Source of the DNA: an uncultured Clostridia bacterium
GTDB taxonomy: Bacteria; Bacillota; Clostridia; UBA1381
Assembly (NCBI GenBank): GCA_934486495.1
Contig: CAKSPW010000019.1
Span: forward strand, 1-34,628
Direction: 5' to 3'
DNA: 34,628 nucleotides
Shown: positions 27,341 through 34,109 of the stretch, in pieces
Layout: each line of letters begins with the position of its first letter
How positions within the stretch are numbered: the stretch's first letter is position 1
Made by a program: the position numbers and the translations under genes
Notes under the pieces: generated by a model
The model's database searches: none
What the model saw: the letters and a program-made list of their open reading frames with translations, nothing else
Told to the model about the DNA's origin: nothing

Positions 27341-28420
27341 ATGGAAATGACTATGCGCTGGTACGGCAGCAAATACGATACCGTAACGCTTGAGCAAATA
27401 CGACAAATACCCGGTGTAAAGGGAGTCATAACAACACTTTACGGAACAAAGCCCGGTGAGGTTTGGAAAAGAGAGGATATACAAGCACTTAAAAACGAGG
27501 TTGCCGCCGCAGGTCTGAAGATAAGCGGTATAGAGAGTGTTAATGTCCATGACTCAATAAAATCAGGCACTCCCGACCGTGATAAATATATCGAAAACTA
27601 TATAGAAACTCTTGAAAACTTAGGTAAAGAGGATATACATATGGTTTGCTACAACTTTATGCCCGTTTTCGACTGGACGAGAACGGAGCTTGCAAGAAAG
27701 CGCCCCGACGGCTCGACTGTACTTGCATACACAAAGGCGGCAATAGATGCCATAAATCCCGAAAAGATGTTTTCATCAATCTCCTCTGATATGAACGGCA
27801 CGGTTATGCCCGGCTGGGAGCCTGAACGAATGGAAAAAATAAAAGAGCTTTTCGACCTTTACTCAAATGTGGACGATGAAGCGCTTTTTGATAATCTTAA
27901 ATACTTTCTTGAAAAAATTATGCCTGTCTGCAACAAATACGATATATTTATGGCAATACATCCCGACGACCCGGCATGGAGCGTATTCGGTCTCCCGAGA
28001 ATTATCATAAACAAGAAAAATATTTTGCGGATGATGAAAATGGTTGACGATGTTCATAACGGCGTAACGTTCTGCTCCGGCTCGTACGGAACAAACCTTG
28101 AAAATGACCTTCCCGACATGATCAGGTCTTTGAAGGGCAGAATACATTTTGCGCACGTAAGAAACCTTAAATTCAATTCTCAGGACGATTTTGAAGAAGC
28201 GGCTCATCTTTCAAGTGACGGAAGCTTCGATATGTATGAAATAATGAAGGCGCTTTATGATATAGGCTTTGACGGCCCTATCCGCCCCGACCATGGCAGA
28301 ATGATTTGGGGCGAGGTTGCAATGCCGGGCTACGGATTATATGACAGAGCGCTCGGATGCGCATACTTAAACGGATTATGGGAAGCCATTTGTAAAAGTC
28401 GAAAGGATGAAGTCAAATGA
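27341..28420 (+). CDS. uxuA: Mannonate dehydratase
   Basis: Dehydrates D-mannonate to 2-keto-3-deoxy-D-gluconate in glucuronate catabolism. The start is ATG 27341 (MEMTMRWYG), 8 nt after AAAGGAG; an ATG nine codons upstream lacks a ribosome site. The 359-aa protein is of typical UxuA length. Family segments are MRWYGSKYDTVTLEQIRQIP, PGEVWKREDI, CYNFMPVFDWTRTELARKRP, MAIHPDDP and RPDHGRMIWGE. Its TGA overlaps the uxuB ATG (ATGA), so the two genes are translationally coupled. The pair would process uronic acids released by polysaccharide lyases such as the SLH heparinase-like enzyme encoded earlier in the window. No uxaC, kdgK or kdgA is seen here. Confidence 0.96.
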   Translation: MEMTMRWYGSKYDTVTLEQIRQIPGVKGVITTLYGTKPGEVWKREDIQALKNEVAAAGLKISGIESVNVHDSIKSGTPDRDKYIENYIETLENLGKEDIHMVCYNFMPVFDWTRTELARKRPDGSTVLAYTKAAIDAINPEKMFSSISSDMNGTVMPGWEPERMEKIKELFDLYSNVDDEALFDNLKYFLEKIMPVCNKYDIFMAIHPDDPAWSVFGLPRIIINKKNILRMMKMVDDVHNGVTFCSGSYGTNLENDLPDMIRSLKGRIHFAHVRNLKFNSQDDFEEAAHLSSDGSFDMYEIMKALYDIGFDGPIRPDHGRMIWGEVAMPGYGLYDRALGCAYLNGLWEAICKSRKDEVK

Positions 28421-29982
28421 ATACGGACAGGGCAAAATGGATAGAAAAGGGATATAAAACGGCAAGCTTTAACAGAGCGGAAATGCTTGAAAATACAAAA
28501 AAATCTCCCGAATGGGTTCATTTCGGGGTAGGAAATATTTTCAGAGCCTTTATTTGTGCCGGCGCTCAGAAAATGCTTGATGCAGGCGCAATTAAAACAG
28601 GTATTGTTGCAATTGAAGGCTACGACTATGAAATCGCCGATGTTTTGGACAGCAACTGCTCTGTGCTTGTTACGCTTAAGGCTGACGGAAACGCAGAAAA
28701 AACGGTTATCGAAAGCATATCTGAAATTTTAAAGGCCGACACCGAGGATAAGGATTTTGAAGAAATCAAAAGAATTTTTGCGTCACCGTCACTAAAGCTT
28801 GCAACATTTACGATAACGGAAAAGGGATATAATTTAAAAAACGCAGGCGGTGAATATTTCGATGACGTCAAAAGCGACTTTGAACTCGGCGAAAAGAATC
28901 CGAAAAGCTACATGGGAAAGCTCACCGCACTTTTGCTGCACAGATTCAAAAACGGAGCATATCCGCTTGCGCTTGTGAGCATGGACAACTGCTCGCATAA
29001 CGGTGACAGACTGTTTGATGCCGTTATGGATTTTGCACGGCACCGGGAAAAAGACAATTCTGGATTTTGCGAGTACATAAAAGATAAAGTATCTTTTCCG
29101 TGGACAATGATTGACAAAATCACACCTCGCCCCGACCCGAAAATTGAAAAAATGCTTGAAAATGACGGTCTTAAAAATATTGCACCTGTCAGAACAAAGA
29201 AAGATACGTTTATCGCACCGTTTGTTAATGCCGAAGAATGCGAGTATCTTGTCATAGAGGACAGTTTCCCGAACGGACGCCCCGATTTTTCGGCAGCGGG
29301 ATTTATCCTTACCGACAGAGAAACTGTTGAAAAAACAGAAAAAATGAAGGTTTGCACCTGTCTTAACCCCCTTCATACCGCACTTGCGATTTTCGGCTGT
29401 CTTATGGGGTATACGCTTATCGCAAAAGAAATGGAAAATCCGTATCTTAAAAAGCTTTGCGAAAAAATAGGATATGACGAGGGACTGCCCGTTTGTACAA
29501 ATCCTAAAATATTGTCGCCAAAGGATTTTTTAAACGATTGCATTACAAGACGAATATCAAACCCGTATATGCCCGATACGCCGCAGAGAATTGCAACCGA
29601 CACATCGCAAAAGCTTGCCGTTCGTTTCGGTGAAACAATTTCCGCATACGCACGGCTCGGACGTCAAAGCGAGCTTAAATATATCCCGCTTGTTCTTGCC
29701 GCATGGCTCAGATACCTTTTGGGTATTGATGACAGCGGAGAAAGGTTTGAAATAAGCCCCGACCCGAAAATTGACAGTCTGTGCGCATATATGAGCAAAA
29801 TAAAGCTCGGTGATTGTGTGTCGGCAGACGACCTTAAGGAACTTCTTGAGGATGAGAGTATTTTCGGAGTGAATCTTTTTAAAGTCGGTATGGATAAAAA
29901 GGTTGTAAATTATTTTAACGAATTAAACAGCGGCACGGGTTCGGTCAAAAAAACACTCATGCACGCAATTGATAATTCTTAA
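28417..29982 (+). CDS. uxuB: Fructuronate reductase (mannonate oxidoreductase)
   Basis: NAD-dependent enzyme of the mannitol dehydrogenase family that reduces D-fructuronate to D-mannonate, the substrate of UxuA. 521 aa. The N-terminal Rossmann part shows VHFGVGNIFRAFICAGAQ. The middle carries SMDNCSHNGDRL and FPWTMIDKITPRPDP, and the C-terminal domain KMKVCTCLNPLHTALAIFGCLMGY; all are typical of the family. The assignment as uxuB rather than uxaB (tagaturonate reductase) or mannitol dehydrogenase rests mainly on the four-base overlap with uxuA. The transcript ends at the hairpin 30081-30120. Confidence 0.92.
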   Translation: MNTDRAKWIEKGYKTASFNRAEMLENTKKSPEWVHFGVGNIFRAFICAGAQKMLDAGAIKTGIVAIEGYDYEIADVLDSNCSVLVTLKADGNAEKTVIESISEILKADTEDKDFEEIKRIFASPSLKLATFTITEKGYNLKNAGGEYFDDVKSDFELGEKNPKSYMGKLTALLLHRFKNGAYPLALVSMDNCSHNGDRLFDAVMDFARHREKDNSGFCEYIKDKVSFPWTMIDKITPRPDPKIEKMLENDGLKNIAPVRTKKDTFIAPFVNAEECEYLVIEDSFPNGRPDFSAAGFILTDRETVEKTEKMKVCTCLNPLHTALAIFGCLMGYTLIAKEMENPYLKKLCEKIGYDEGLPVCTNPKILSPKDFLNDCITRRISNPYMPDTPQRIATDTSQKLAVRFGETISAYARLGRQSELKYIPLVLAAWLRYLLGIDDSGERFEISPDPKIDSLCAYMSKIKLGDCVSADDLKELLEDESIFGVNLFKVGMDKKVVNYFNELNSGTGSVKKTLMHAIDNS

Positions 29983-30040
29983 TATTTTTGCTTTGTCATC
30001 TTTACGGTGCATCAATCGCATCTGTTTAAATCCAGGAATA

Positions 30041-30126
30041 CGGCTTGATTTGCAAATTTAAAATATGTTTATCCAAATAAAAGGCTGTTTAAAAAGTCGA
30101 TTGACCTTCTAAACAGCCTTTTTTAT
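30041..30126. repeat. Dispersed repeat with bidirectional terminator, copy B
   Basis: The hairpin 30081-30120 (AAGGCTGTTTAAAAAGTC pairing with GAC-TTCTAAACAGCCTT and a few mismatches) has TTTTTT on the plus side and TTTTATTT on the minus side. It lies between converging uxuB and the DUF2828 gene, whose stop codon begins 3 nt beyond the stem. The arms and the upstream CGGCTTGATT block (30041-30050) match copy A at 24087-24178. Confidence 0.85.
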
Positions 30127-31571
30127 GCGGATATAGGAGCATAGCGTTCCGCTGTCACGGTTTTTATCATGAAGTCATACGGATCTGTTATTTGATCTGT
30201 CGCCATTTCAAATATTTCCGGCGTGCATCCCGAAACAAGCGCCACACCCTGCTCGTTTTTTCGGACGGGGTAATGGCTGCGGCGAAATGCAACATTCCAG
30301 AAAATCACCTCCGGCAAGGTGTATCCGTTTTCCTCAAACTCTTTCCTTGCGTTATCAAAATTTGATGCTTCGGCGTTTTCCGCGCATATATCAAACTCCA
30401 TATCTGATACTATATATAATCTTTTCGGCAGTTCCTCCGGCGGCAGATTATATATTATTGCCGTGTTTAAAATAAGGGAGAATACCTTATCTATATCGGT
30501 ATTTGCACATTCGTTAAACTGCTCGCAATACCTTACCTTTTCGGCAATCGTATTGCCTTTTATTTCAACAAGCTGAGGACAGCACGAAAACGTGATGAAA
30601 TGATTTTTAAAATGTCCCTTGTTTCTTTCGGAAAAATATATTCCGAGTGACAGCGCAACCGTTGCCGGCAGAGGCTCCGAGGCGTTCCAGTACATCGAGC
30701 CGGAGCCGTCGATTACGACTATTGCGTTTTCGTCCGAGGCATAATCCTTTAAATTATTCCACATAACATCAAGCGAAAGTTCCTCGCTCTCGTCTGTACT
30801 TTCCAGACATGAGCGCACTATTTCATACGGCATAAGCGTATCGGTATGCATGGTTATCTTTTGGCACATTACGTCATTTAAAAATTTATTGTACCTTTCG
30901 TTATCGTTTCTGATGAATGCTTTTTTGTACTTAAAAAGTGCCTTTGACGGAATTTTGGAATAGTCAAACGTATAATCGTACACACGCAGATTGTTTTCGA
31001 TTATTTTTATTCTGTGTCTAAGCTCCGAAAGCATAATTCTATACTCTCGGTCGCTTAGCTTAAGTCGGCGTGCAATGTGTCTTGCAAGCTTTTTTGTATT
31101 TTCGCTCGACGCATTTACTGACGGCAGCCATTTTGCAATTAACGACACATTGTCGCAGGACTTTGTATCGTGATTCAAATGAGTGCGAATAACGTCAATT
31201 ACGGCATCCTCACACGGGGTATTGATAAGACTCATCAAATCGTCAAATCTTCCGTATTCCGATATGTACGGGATATTCTTTTTGATAGAGCACGAATTGC
31301 GTTTCGCAAGATGATTAATTATAATGCGAAATACACGTCTTTCTCCGAGTCCGCCGCGAATATCACGGGCGAAAAAAAGTATTTTCATCGCAATATCGGG
31401 ATTTTCTGCATAAGCCTTTTCAAAAGCGGCAATTATATACTTCTCATCGCAGCGTCTTACCGCACCGATTGACGCAAAAAGGTCAAGGCAGTAAGATTGT
31501 GTGCTTTTATATGATACCGCTCCGTTTTCGGTTTGTGTTATGTTTGCCTGCTGTTTTAAATAATCCAACAT
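30123..31571 (-). CDS. DUF2828 protein, Ro60-like architecture (helical repeat plus vWA domain)
   Basis: Protein of 482 aa. Residues about 20-270 are helical, with DUF2828-type motifs: FFARDIRGGLGERRVFR (66-82), SLIAKWLPSVNASS (143-156), DYSKIPSKALFKYKKAFIRND (203-223) and LMPYEIVRS. Residues about 283-480 form a von Willebrand A domain with an intact MIDAS: DGSGSM (288-293), Thr358 in ANTDID and Asp390 in SDMEFD. The family markers FWNVAF and GVALVSGCTPEIF follow. A helical N-terminus with a metal-dependent vWA domain is also the layout of Ro60/Rsr (TROVE), the RNA-binding protein of Y RNAs. That functional parallel is inference, supported by its place 52 nt after rtcB and by the structured RNAs upstream. 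AGGAGGGG precedes the ATG. Cytoplasmic, no signal peptide. Confidence 0.82.
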   Translation of the reverse strand: MLDYLKQQANITQTENGAVSYKSTQSYCLDLFASIGAVRRCDEKYIIAAFEKAYAENPDIAMKILFFARDIRGGLGERRVFRIIINHLAKRNSCSIKKNIPYISEYGRFDDLMSLINTPCEDAVIDVIRTHLNHDTKSCDNVSLIAKWLPSVNASSENTKKLARHIARRLKLSDREYRIMLSELRHRIKIIENNLRVYDYTFDYSKIPSKALFKYKKAFIRNDNERYNKFLNDVMCQKITMHTDTLMPYEIVRSCLESTDESEELSLDVMWNNLKDYASDENAIVVIDGSGSMYWNASEPLPATVALSLGIYFSERNKGHFKNHFITFSCCPQLVEIKGNTIAEKVRYCEQFNECANTDIDKVFSLILNTAIIYNLPPEELPKRLYIVSDMEFDICAENAEASNFDNARKEFEENGYTLPEVIFWNVAFRRSHYPVRKNEQGVALVSGCTPEIFEMATDQITDPYDFMIKTVTAERYAPISA

Positions 31572-31623
31572 AAATTTCCCCTCCTCTGAAAATAGCTTGT
31601 GATTGATTTTTAATAGTCTGCAA

Positions 31624-32832
31624 TTAATATGACGCTTTAAAGTTATAGGTCGGCCTTAATATATCAACTATATCAACCGAACCTTGAATATCGCCGATTA
31701 TATCGTCAATGCTCTTGTATGCCATAGGCGACTCATCAAGCGTTTTTTCATTTACGGACGTTGTATAAATTCCCTCCATACTGCTTTTATAATCGTCCAA
31801 ATTAAGGCTTTCGCGCGCAGCCGAACGTGACAGAAGTCTGCCGGCTCCATGAGGTGCGGAATAATTCCACTCCGGATTGCCCTTGCCCCTTGCAAGAATA
31901 CTGCCGTCACGCATATTAATCGGAATTAAAACAAGCTCATCCTTGTGTGCGGAAATTGCACCTTTCCTCAAAATCATTTCATCGGTGTTTATATAGTTGT
32001 GAACGGTGTGAAACGCCGATACAGCCGTCATTTGCGTACGTTCCAAAATTATTTCCGCCATTTTTTCACGGCTTCGCTTTGCAAATTGCTGGCATATCTC
32101 CACATCGTGCAAATAATCTTCAAAATAAGTACCCCAAAGATAACATAAATCCTCAGGCTCCGACGGCTCTTTTGCCATCCACTCCGCATCCAATTGCTTA
32201 AGCACAAACTGAATTTCGCTTCTTCGCCCCTGCTTTTTGTATGTATCGATAATCTCGCTTCTTTTTTTGAAATAGTCTTCCTTTCCCGAACACAAATCAA
32301 CCGCAAGACTTTGATAAATCTCCGCAACCTGCTTGCCGAGGTTTCTGCTTCCCGAGTGTATTACAAGATAATTTGTTCCGTCCTGAGATTTATCTATTTC
32401 AATAAAATGATTACCGCCGCCGAGCGTGCCGAGACTTCGCTCTAAGTATTTCGCCCTTTTAAGGCTTCTGTAACAGCGCAGCGACGTAAGGTCAAACCTC
32501 TCTGTTCGTCCGTCCCAAATTTCTCTTCCGCTCGGAATAAAGTATGCCGACTCATCAACCTTTTTAAAGTCAATATCGCTGTCCTCAAGCCTGACAGTGT
32601 ACATTCCGCAGCCTATATCAACACCGACCACGTTCGGAACGGCTTTATCGGCAACAGTCATCGTTGTACCTATCGTGCAACCCTTACCCGCATGAACATC
32701 AGGCATAATTCTGATTTTGGAATTCTCGGTAAAGCAGCTGTCACACATTCTCTTTATCTGTTCCTCGGCAATAGGCTCTATTATAGAAGCAAAGCAAATA
32801 GCTGACGAATATTTCCCGTATATTGTAAACAT
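31624..32832 (-). CDS. rtcB: RNA-splicing ligase RtcB
   Basis: Mn- and GTP-dependent ligase that joins RNA 3'-phosphate or 2',3'-cyclic phosphate ends to 5'-OH ends, repairing cleaved tRNAs and other RNAs. All expected active-site elements are present in the 402 aa: MPDVHAGKGC (43-52), VGVDIGCGM with Asp72 and Cys75, GGGNHFIEI (138-146), IHSGSRNLG with His159, FHTVHNYI with His278, and SAPHGAGRLLSR, whose His328 should carry the GMP. GGAGAGGAG lies 6 nt before the ATG. It forms an operon with the DUF2828 gene. The roughly 310-nt leader from the predicted promoter contains three structured RNA modules and a hairpin. No rtcA or archease is seen in the window. Confidence 0.96.
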   Translation of the reverse strand: MFTIYGKYSSAICFASIIEPIAEEQIKRMCDSCFTENSKIRIMPDVHAGKGCTIGTTMTVADKAVPNVVGVDIGCGMYTVRLEDSDIDFKKVDESAYFIPSGREIWDGRTERFDLTSLRCYRSLKRAKYLERSLGTLGGGNHFIEIDKSQDGTNYLVIHSGSRNLGKQVAEIYQSLAVDLCSGKEDYFKKRSEIIDTYKKQGRRSEIQFVLKQLDAEWMAKEPSEPEDLCYLWGTYFEDYLHDVEICQQFAKRSREKMAEIILERTQMTAVSAFHTVHNYINTDEMILRKGAISAHKDELVLIPINMRDGSILARGKGNPEWNYSAPHGAGRLLSRSAARESLNLDDYKSSMEGIYTTSVNEKTLDESPMAYKSIDDIIGDIQGSVDIVDILRPTYNFKASY

Positions 32833-32854
32833 AAAATGCTCCTCTCCTTATTTT

Positions 32855-32878
32855 GAGCGACCGCTGATACGGTCGCTC
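32855..32878 (-). other. Stable hairpin just before the rtcB ribosome site
   Basis: A perfect 9-bp stem GAGCGACCG / CGGTCGCTC with a 6-nt loop TATCAG on the minus strand, followed by AAAATAAGGAGAGGAG. There is no T-run, so it is not a terminator. It could be a processing site separating the upstream RNAs from the rtcB mRNA, an mRNA 5'-end stabiliser, or a translation control element. Confidence 0.6.
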
Positions 32879-32890
32879 CTCGGTATTTTC

Positions 32891-32998
32891 AAGGCACAAT
32901 TATTTCCAGTGCGGCGCTGCCGCAAACCCTCGGGTATTTCTCCCAAGGTGCCGCTGTTTCGGCTAATTATCTAAAATACAATTTGCTGTCAGTGCCTT
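32891..32998 (-). ncRNA. Candidate structured RNA module 3 (108 nt, Y-RNA-like?)
   Basis: Closed by AAGGCAC (32998-32992) paired with GTGCCTT (32897-32891). CAGCAA follows three bases inside the helix. Interior hairpins on the minus strand are GCCG/CGGC with a 6-nt loop, ACCTTGGG with CCCGAGGGT (one bulge, one G-U pair), and TGCGGC/GCCGCA with a 3-nt loop, forming a multi-branched, tRNA-like shape. The G-U pair would be an A-C mismatch on the plus strand, which supports minus-strand transcription. There is no T-arm consensus, so it is not a tRNA. Its role as a ligand of the DUF2828 protein is inferred. Confidence 0.55.
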
Positions 32999-33003
32999 AA
33001 AAC

Positions 33004-33080
33004 AAGACGCGTTTCAAGAAGCCTCTTGCGAAAATCGCTACGGACTTTAATATAGAAAATCATATTGCTGACTGCGTCTT
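33004..33080 (-). ncRNA. Candidate structured RNA module 2 (77 nt, Y-RNA-like?)
   Basis: Closed by AAGACGC (33080-33074) and GCGTCTT (33010-33004), a perfect 7-bp helix, with CAGCAA three bases inside. Interior hairpins are AATAT/ATATT, GCGA/TCGC and AAGA/TCTT. Three arms on a 7-bp closing stem and a length of 77 nt resemble a tRNA outline, but no tRNA consensus (D-loop GG, TTCGA) is present. It follows module 1 after GAA and is separated from module 3 by GTTTT. Confidence 0.55.
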
Positions 33081-33083
33081 TTC

Positions 33084-33141
33084 AAGATGCCTATAATACA
33101 TATCGCTTGGTAATGCAGATAATATTTGCTGTTTGCATCTT
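33084..33141 (-). ncRNA. Candidate structured RNA module 1 (58 nt, Y-RNA-like?)
   Basis: Closed by AAGATGC (33141-33135) and GCATCTT (33090-33084). CAGCAAAT lies three bases inside the helix, aligned with modules 2 and 3. The interior can form one bulged hairpin (AATA..TATC with GATA..TATT). It begins about 10 nt after a consensus TATAAT box, so the predicted transcript 5' end nearly coincides with the helix base. Confidence 0.55.
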
Positions 33142-33150
33142 ACAAGTCAT

Positions 33151-33184
33151 ATTATACAGGATATATTCGGAAAGTTCACGGAAA
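33151..33184 (-). promoter_or_regulatory. Promoter of the RNA modules-rtcB-DUF2828 transcript, with possible regulator repeat
   Basis: TATAAT (33156-33151, minus strand) has no good -35 (GTGAAC at 17-nt spacing), as is common for activator-dependent promoters. TTTCCG occurs twice, exactly 11 nt apart (33184-33179, 33173-33168), about one helical turn and directly over the -35 region. This is a plausible site for the WYL regulators encoded upstream. Confidence 0.5.
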
Positions 33185-33214
33185 AAAAGCTGCGAACTTA
33201 TTTTAGCTCGCAGC
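33182..33214 (-). terminator. Terminator of the WYL gene pair, overlapping the stop codon
   Basis: Minus strand: GCTGCGAGCT pairs with AGTTCGCAGC (10 bp, one G-U) around AAAATA, then seven T. The TAA stop of the WYL gene lies in the loop and right arm. It separates the regulator transcript from the rtcB transcript. Confidence 0.88.
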
Positions 33215-34109
33215 CGATTTGAAGATTTAATCTTTCTTTTATTAAATTTACAAAGCTTTCTGGGGATAAAACCTTTACGTTCGGTCCGAACGACAACACT
33301 CTTATAACTATTTCTGTTTCGTCATCGGCATAATACTTTAAGTTCAATATGTAGTATTCATCATCATCGGTCCTTTTTGCACTCTTTTCAAAATGCGCAA
33401 AATGAAGCATAACACGTTCTAAGGCGTTGCGCTCGTTTTTTATAAGAAGCGTTAAGTTACACTCTTTATGAGGCTCGGGTTTTTCCGTCCATTTACCGTT
33501 TCCGTCATATATACTGCACGATATTATTCTGCCTAAGTTAAAGTATCTGAATTTACAGCCGTCGGCAATAATTCTAATCTTATCGTCCTTTGCCGAATAT
33601 TCAAATCCTTTCGGATAAAAACGCACTTTAACCGGTACTTTATGCCTGTTCAGCATGGCTACTTTAACGGGCTTGTTGTTTTTTATCGCCGAATATACGG
33701 TTCGGAAATTCTTTATATAGCACTCGTCCTCATAATTATCGCCGTCCGCATAGCTGTCAAATACCTTGTAGTCATCCCTTGTAAAAAGCGGCTCAACATC
33801 ATCAAGACCGTCAAGCTTTGCGCCGAAAAGCCTGAAGCGAGGGTCTTCCGATATGCTTTTGAGCCATCTTTTTTCCAAAGTTGTCAGCGGCATAGTCGGC
33901 TCATGATGCAAAACAGGCGTTAAATCATCACAAAGGAGCGGCCACTTCCCCGACTTAAGCGACGGCAAAATAGTAAGAACGCTTTCGGAAAACGCATACT
34001 TTCGGGCATATTCGGGCAATTCTTTCTCTGTAATTTTGCCGGAAAGCGCGGCGGTAATTATTTTTGCAACAGCATTATAATACGCCGAATATAATTCACT
34101 GAAAATCAT
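33198..34109 (-). CDS. WYL-domain protein, second of a pair
   Basis: Probable transcriptional regulator or ligand sensor of 303 aa. The start is set at ATG 34109 (MIFSELYSAYYN), which overlaps the upstream stop as ATGA and has GGGGGGA 6 nt before it; the frame opens five codons earlier inside that ribosome site. Residues about 1-140 are helical with no clear helix-turn-helix that I can assign. Residues about 145-215 form a divergent WYL domain (FRTVYSAIKNNKPVKVAMLN; FYPKGFEYSAKDDKIRIIAD; YFNLGRIISCSI). The C-terminal 85 residues resemble a WCX extension (NLTLLIKNERNALERVMLHF; VLSFGPNVKVLSPESF). WYL domains bind nucleic acids or nucleotides in several bacterial regulators and CRISPR proteins, which suits control of an RNA repair operon. 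That control is inferred from position. Confidence 0.82.
   Translation of the reverse strand: MIFSELYSAYYNAVAKIITAALSGKITEKELPEYARKYAFSESVLTILPSLKSGKWPLLCDDLTPVLHHEPTMPLTTLEKRWLKSISEDPRFRLFGAKLDGLDDVEPLFTRDDYKVFDSYADGDNYEDECYIKNFRTVYSAIKNNKPVKVAMLNRHKVPVKVRFYPKGFEYSAKDDKIRIIADGCKFRYFNLGRIISCSIYDGNGKWTEKPEPHKECNLTLLIKNERNALERVMLHFAHFEKSAKRTDDDEYYILNLKYYADDETEIVIRVLSFGPNVKVLSPESFVNLIKERLNLQIGCELK

Larger units (their letters stand above)
32833..33188 (-). other. Non-coding leader region of rtcB holding three tandem RNA modules
   Basis: About 355 nt between the WYL terminator and rtcB with no credible reading frame on either strand. In minus-strand order it holds a direct repeat TTTCCG (33184-33179 and 33173-33168), a TATAAT box (33156-33151), three stem-closed RNA modules (33141-33084, 33080-33004, 32998-32891), a 9-bp hairpin and the rtcB ribosome site. 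Confidence 0.75.

Noticed and set aside
33004..33080. A tRNA gene, given 77 nt and a 7-bp closing stem
   Set aside because: No D-loop GG, no TTCGA in a T-arm, no plausible anticodon arm and no CCA; at most a tRNA-like shape.
32833..33188. CRISPR array, because of repeating units upstream of an RNA-processing gene
   Set aside because: Only a 7-bp helix and a short CAGCAA motif recur, at unequal spacing of 61 to 82 nt; repeats of normal CRISPR length are absent and there are no cas genes.
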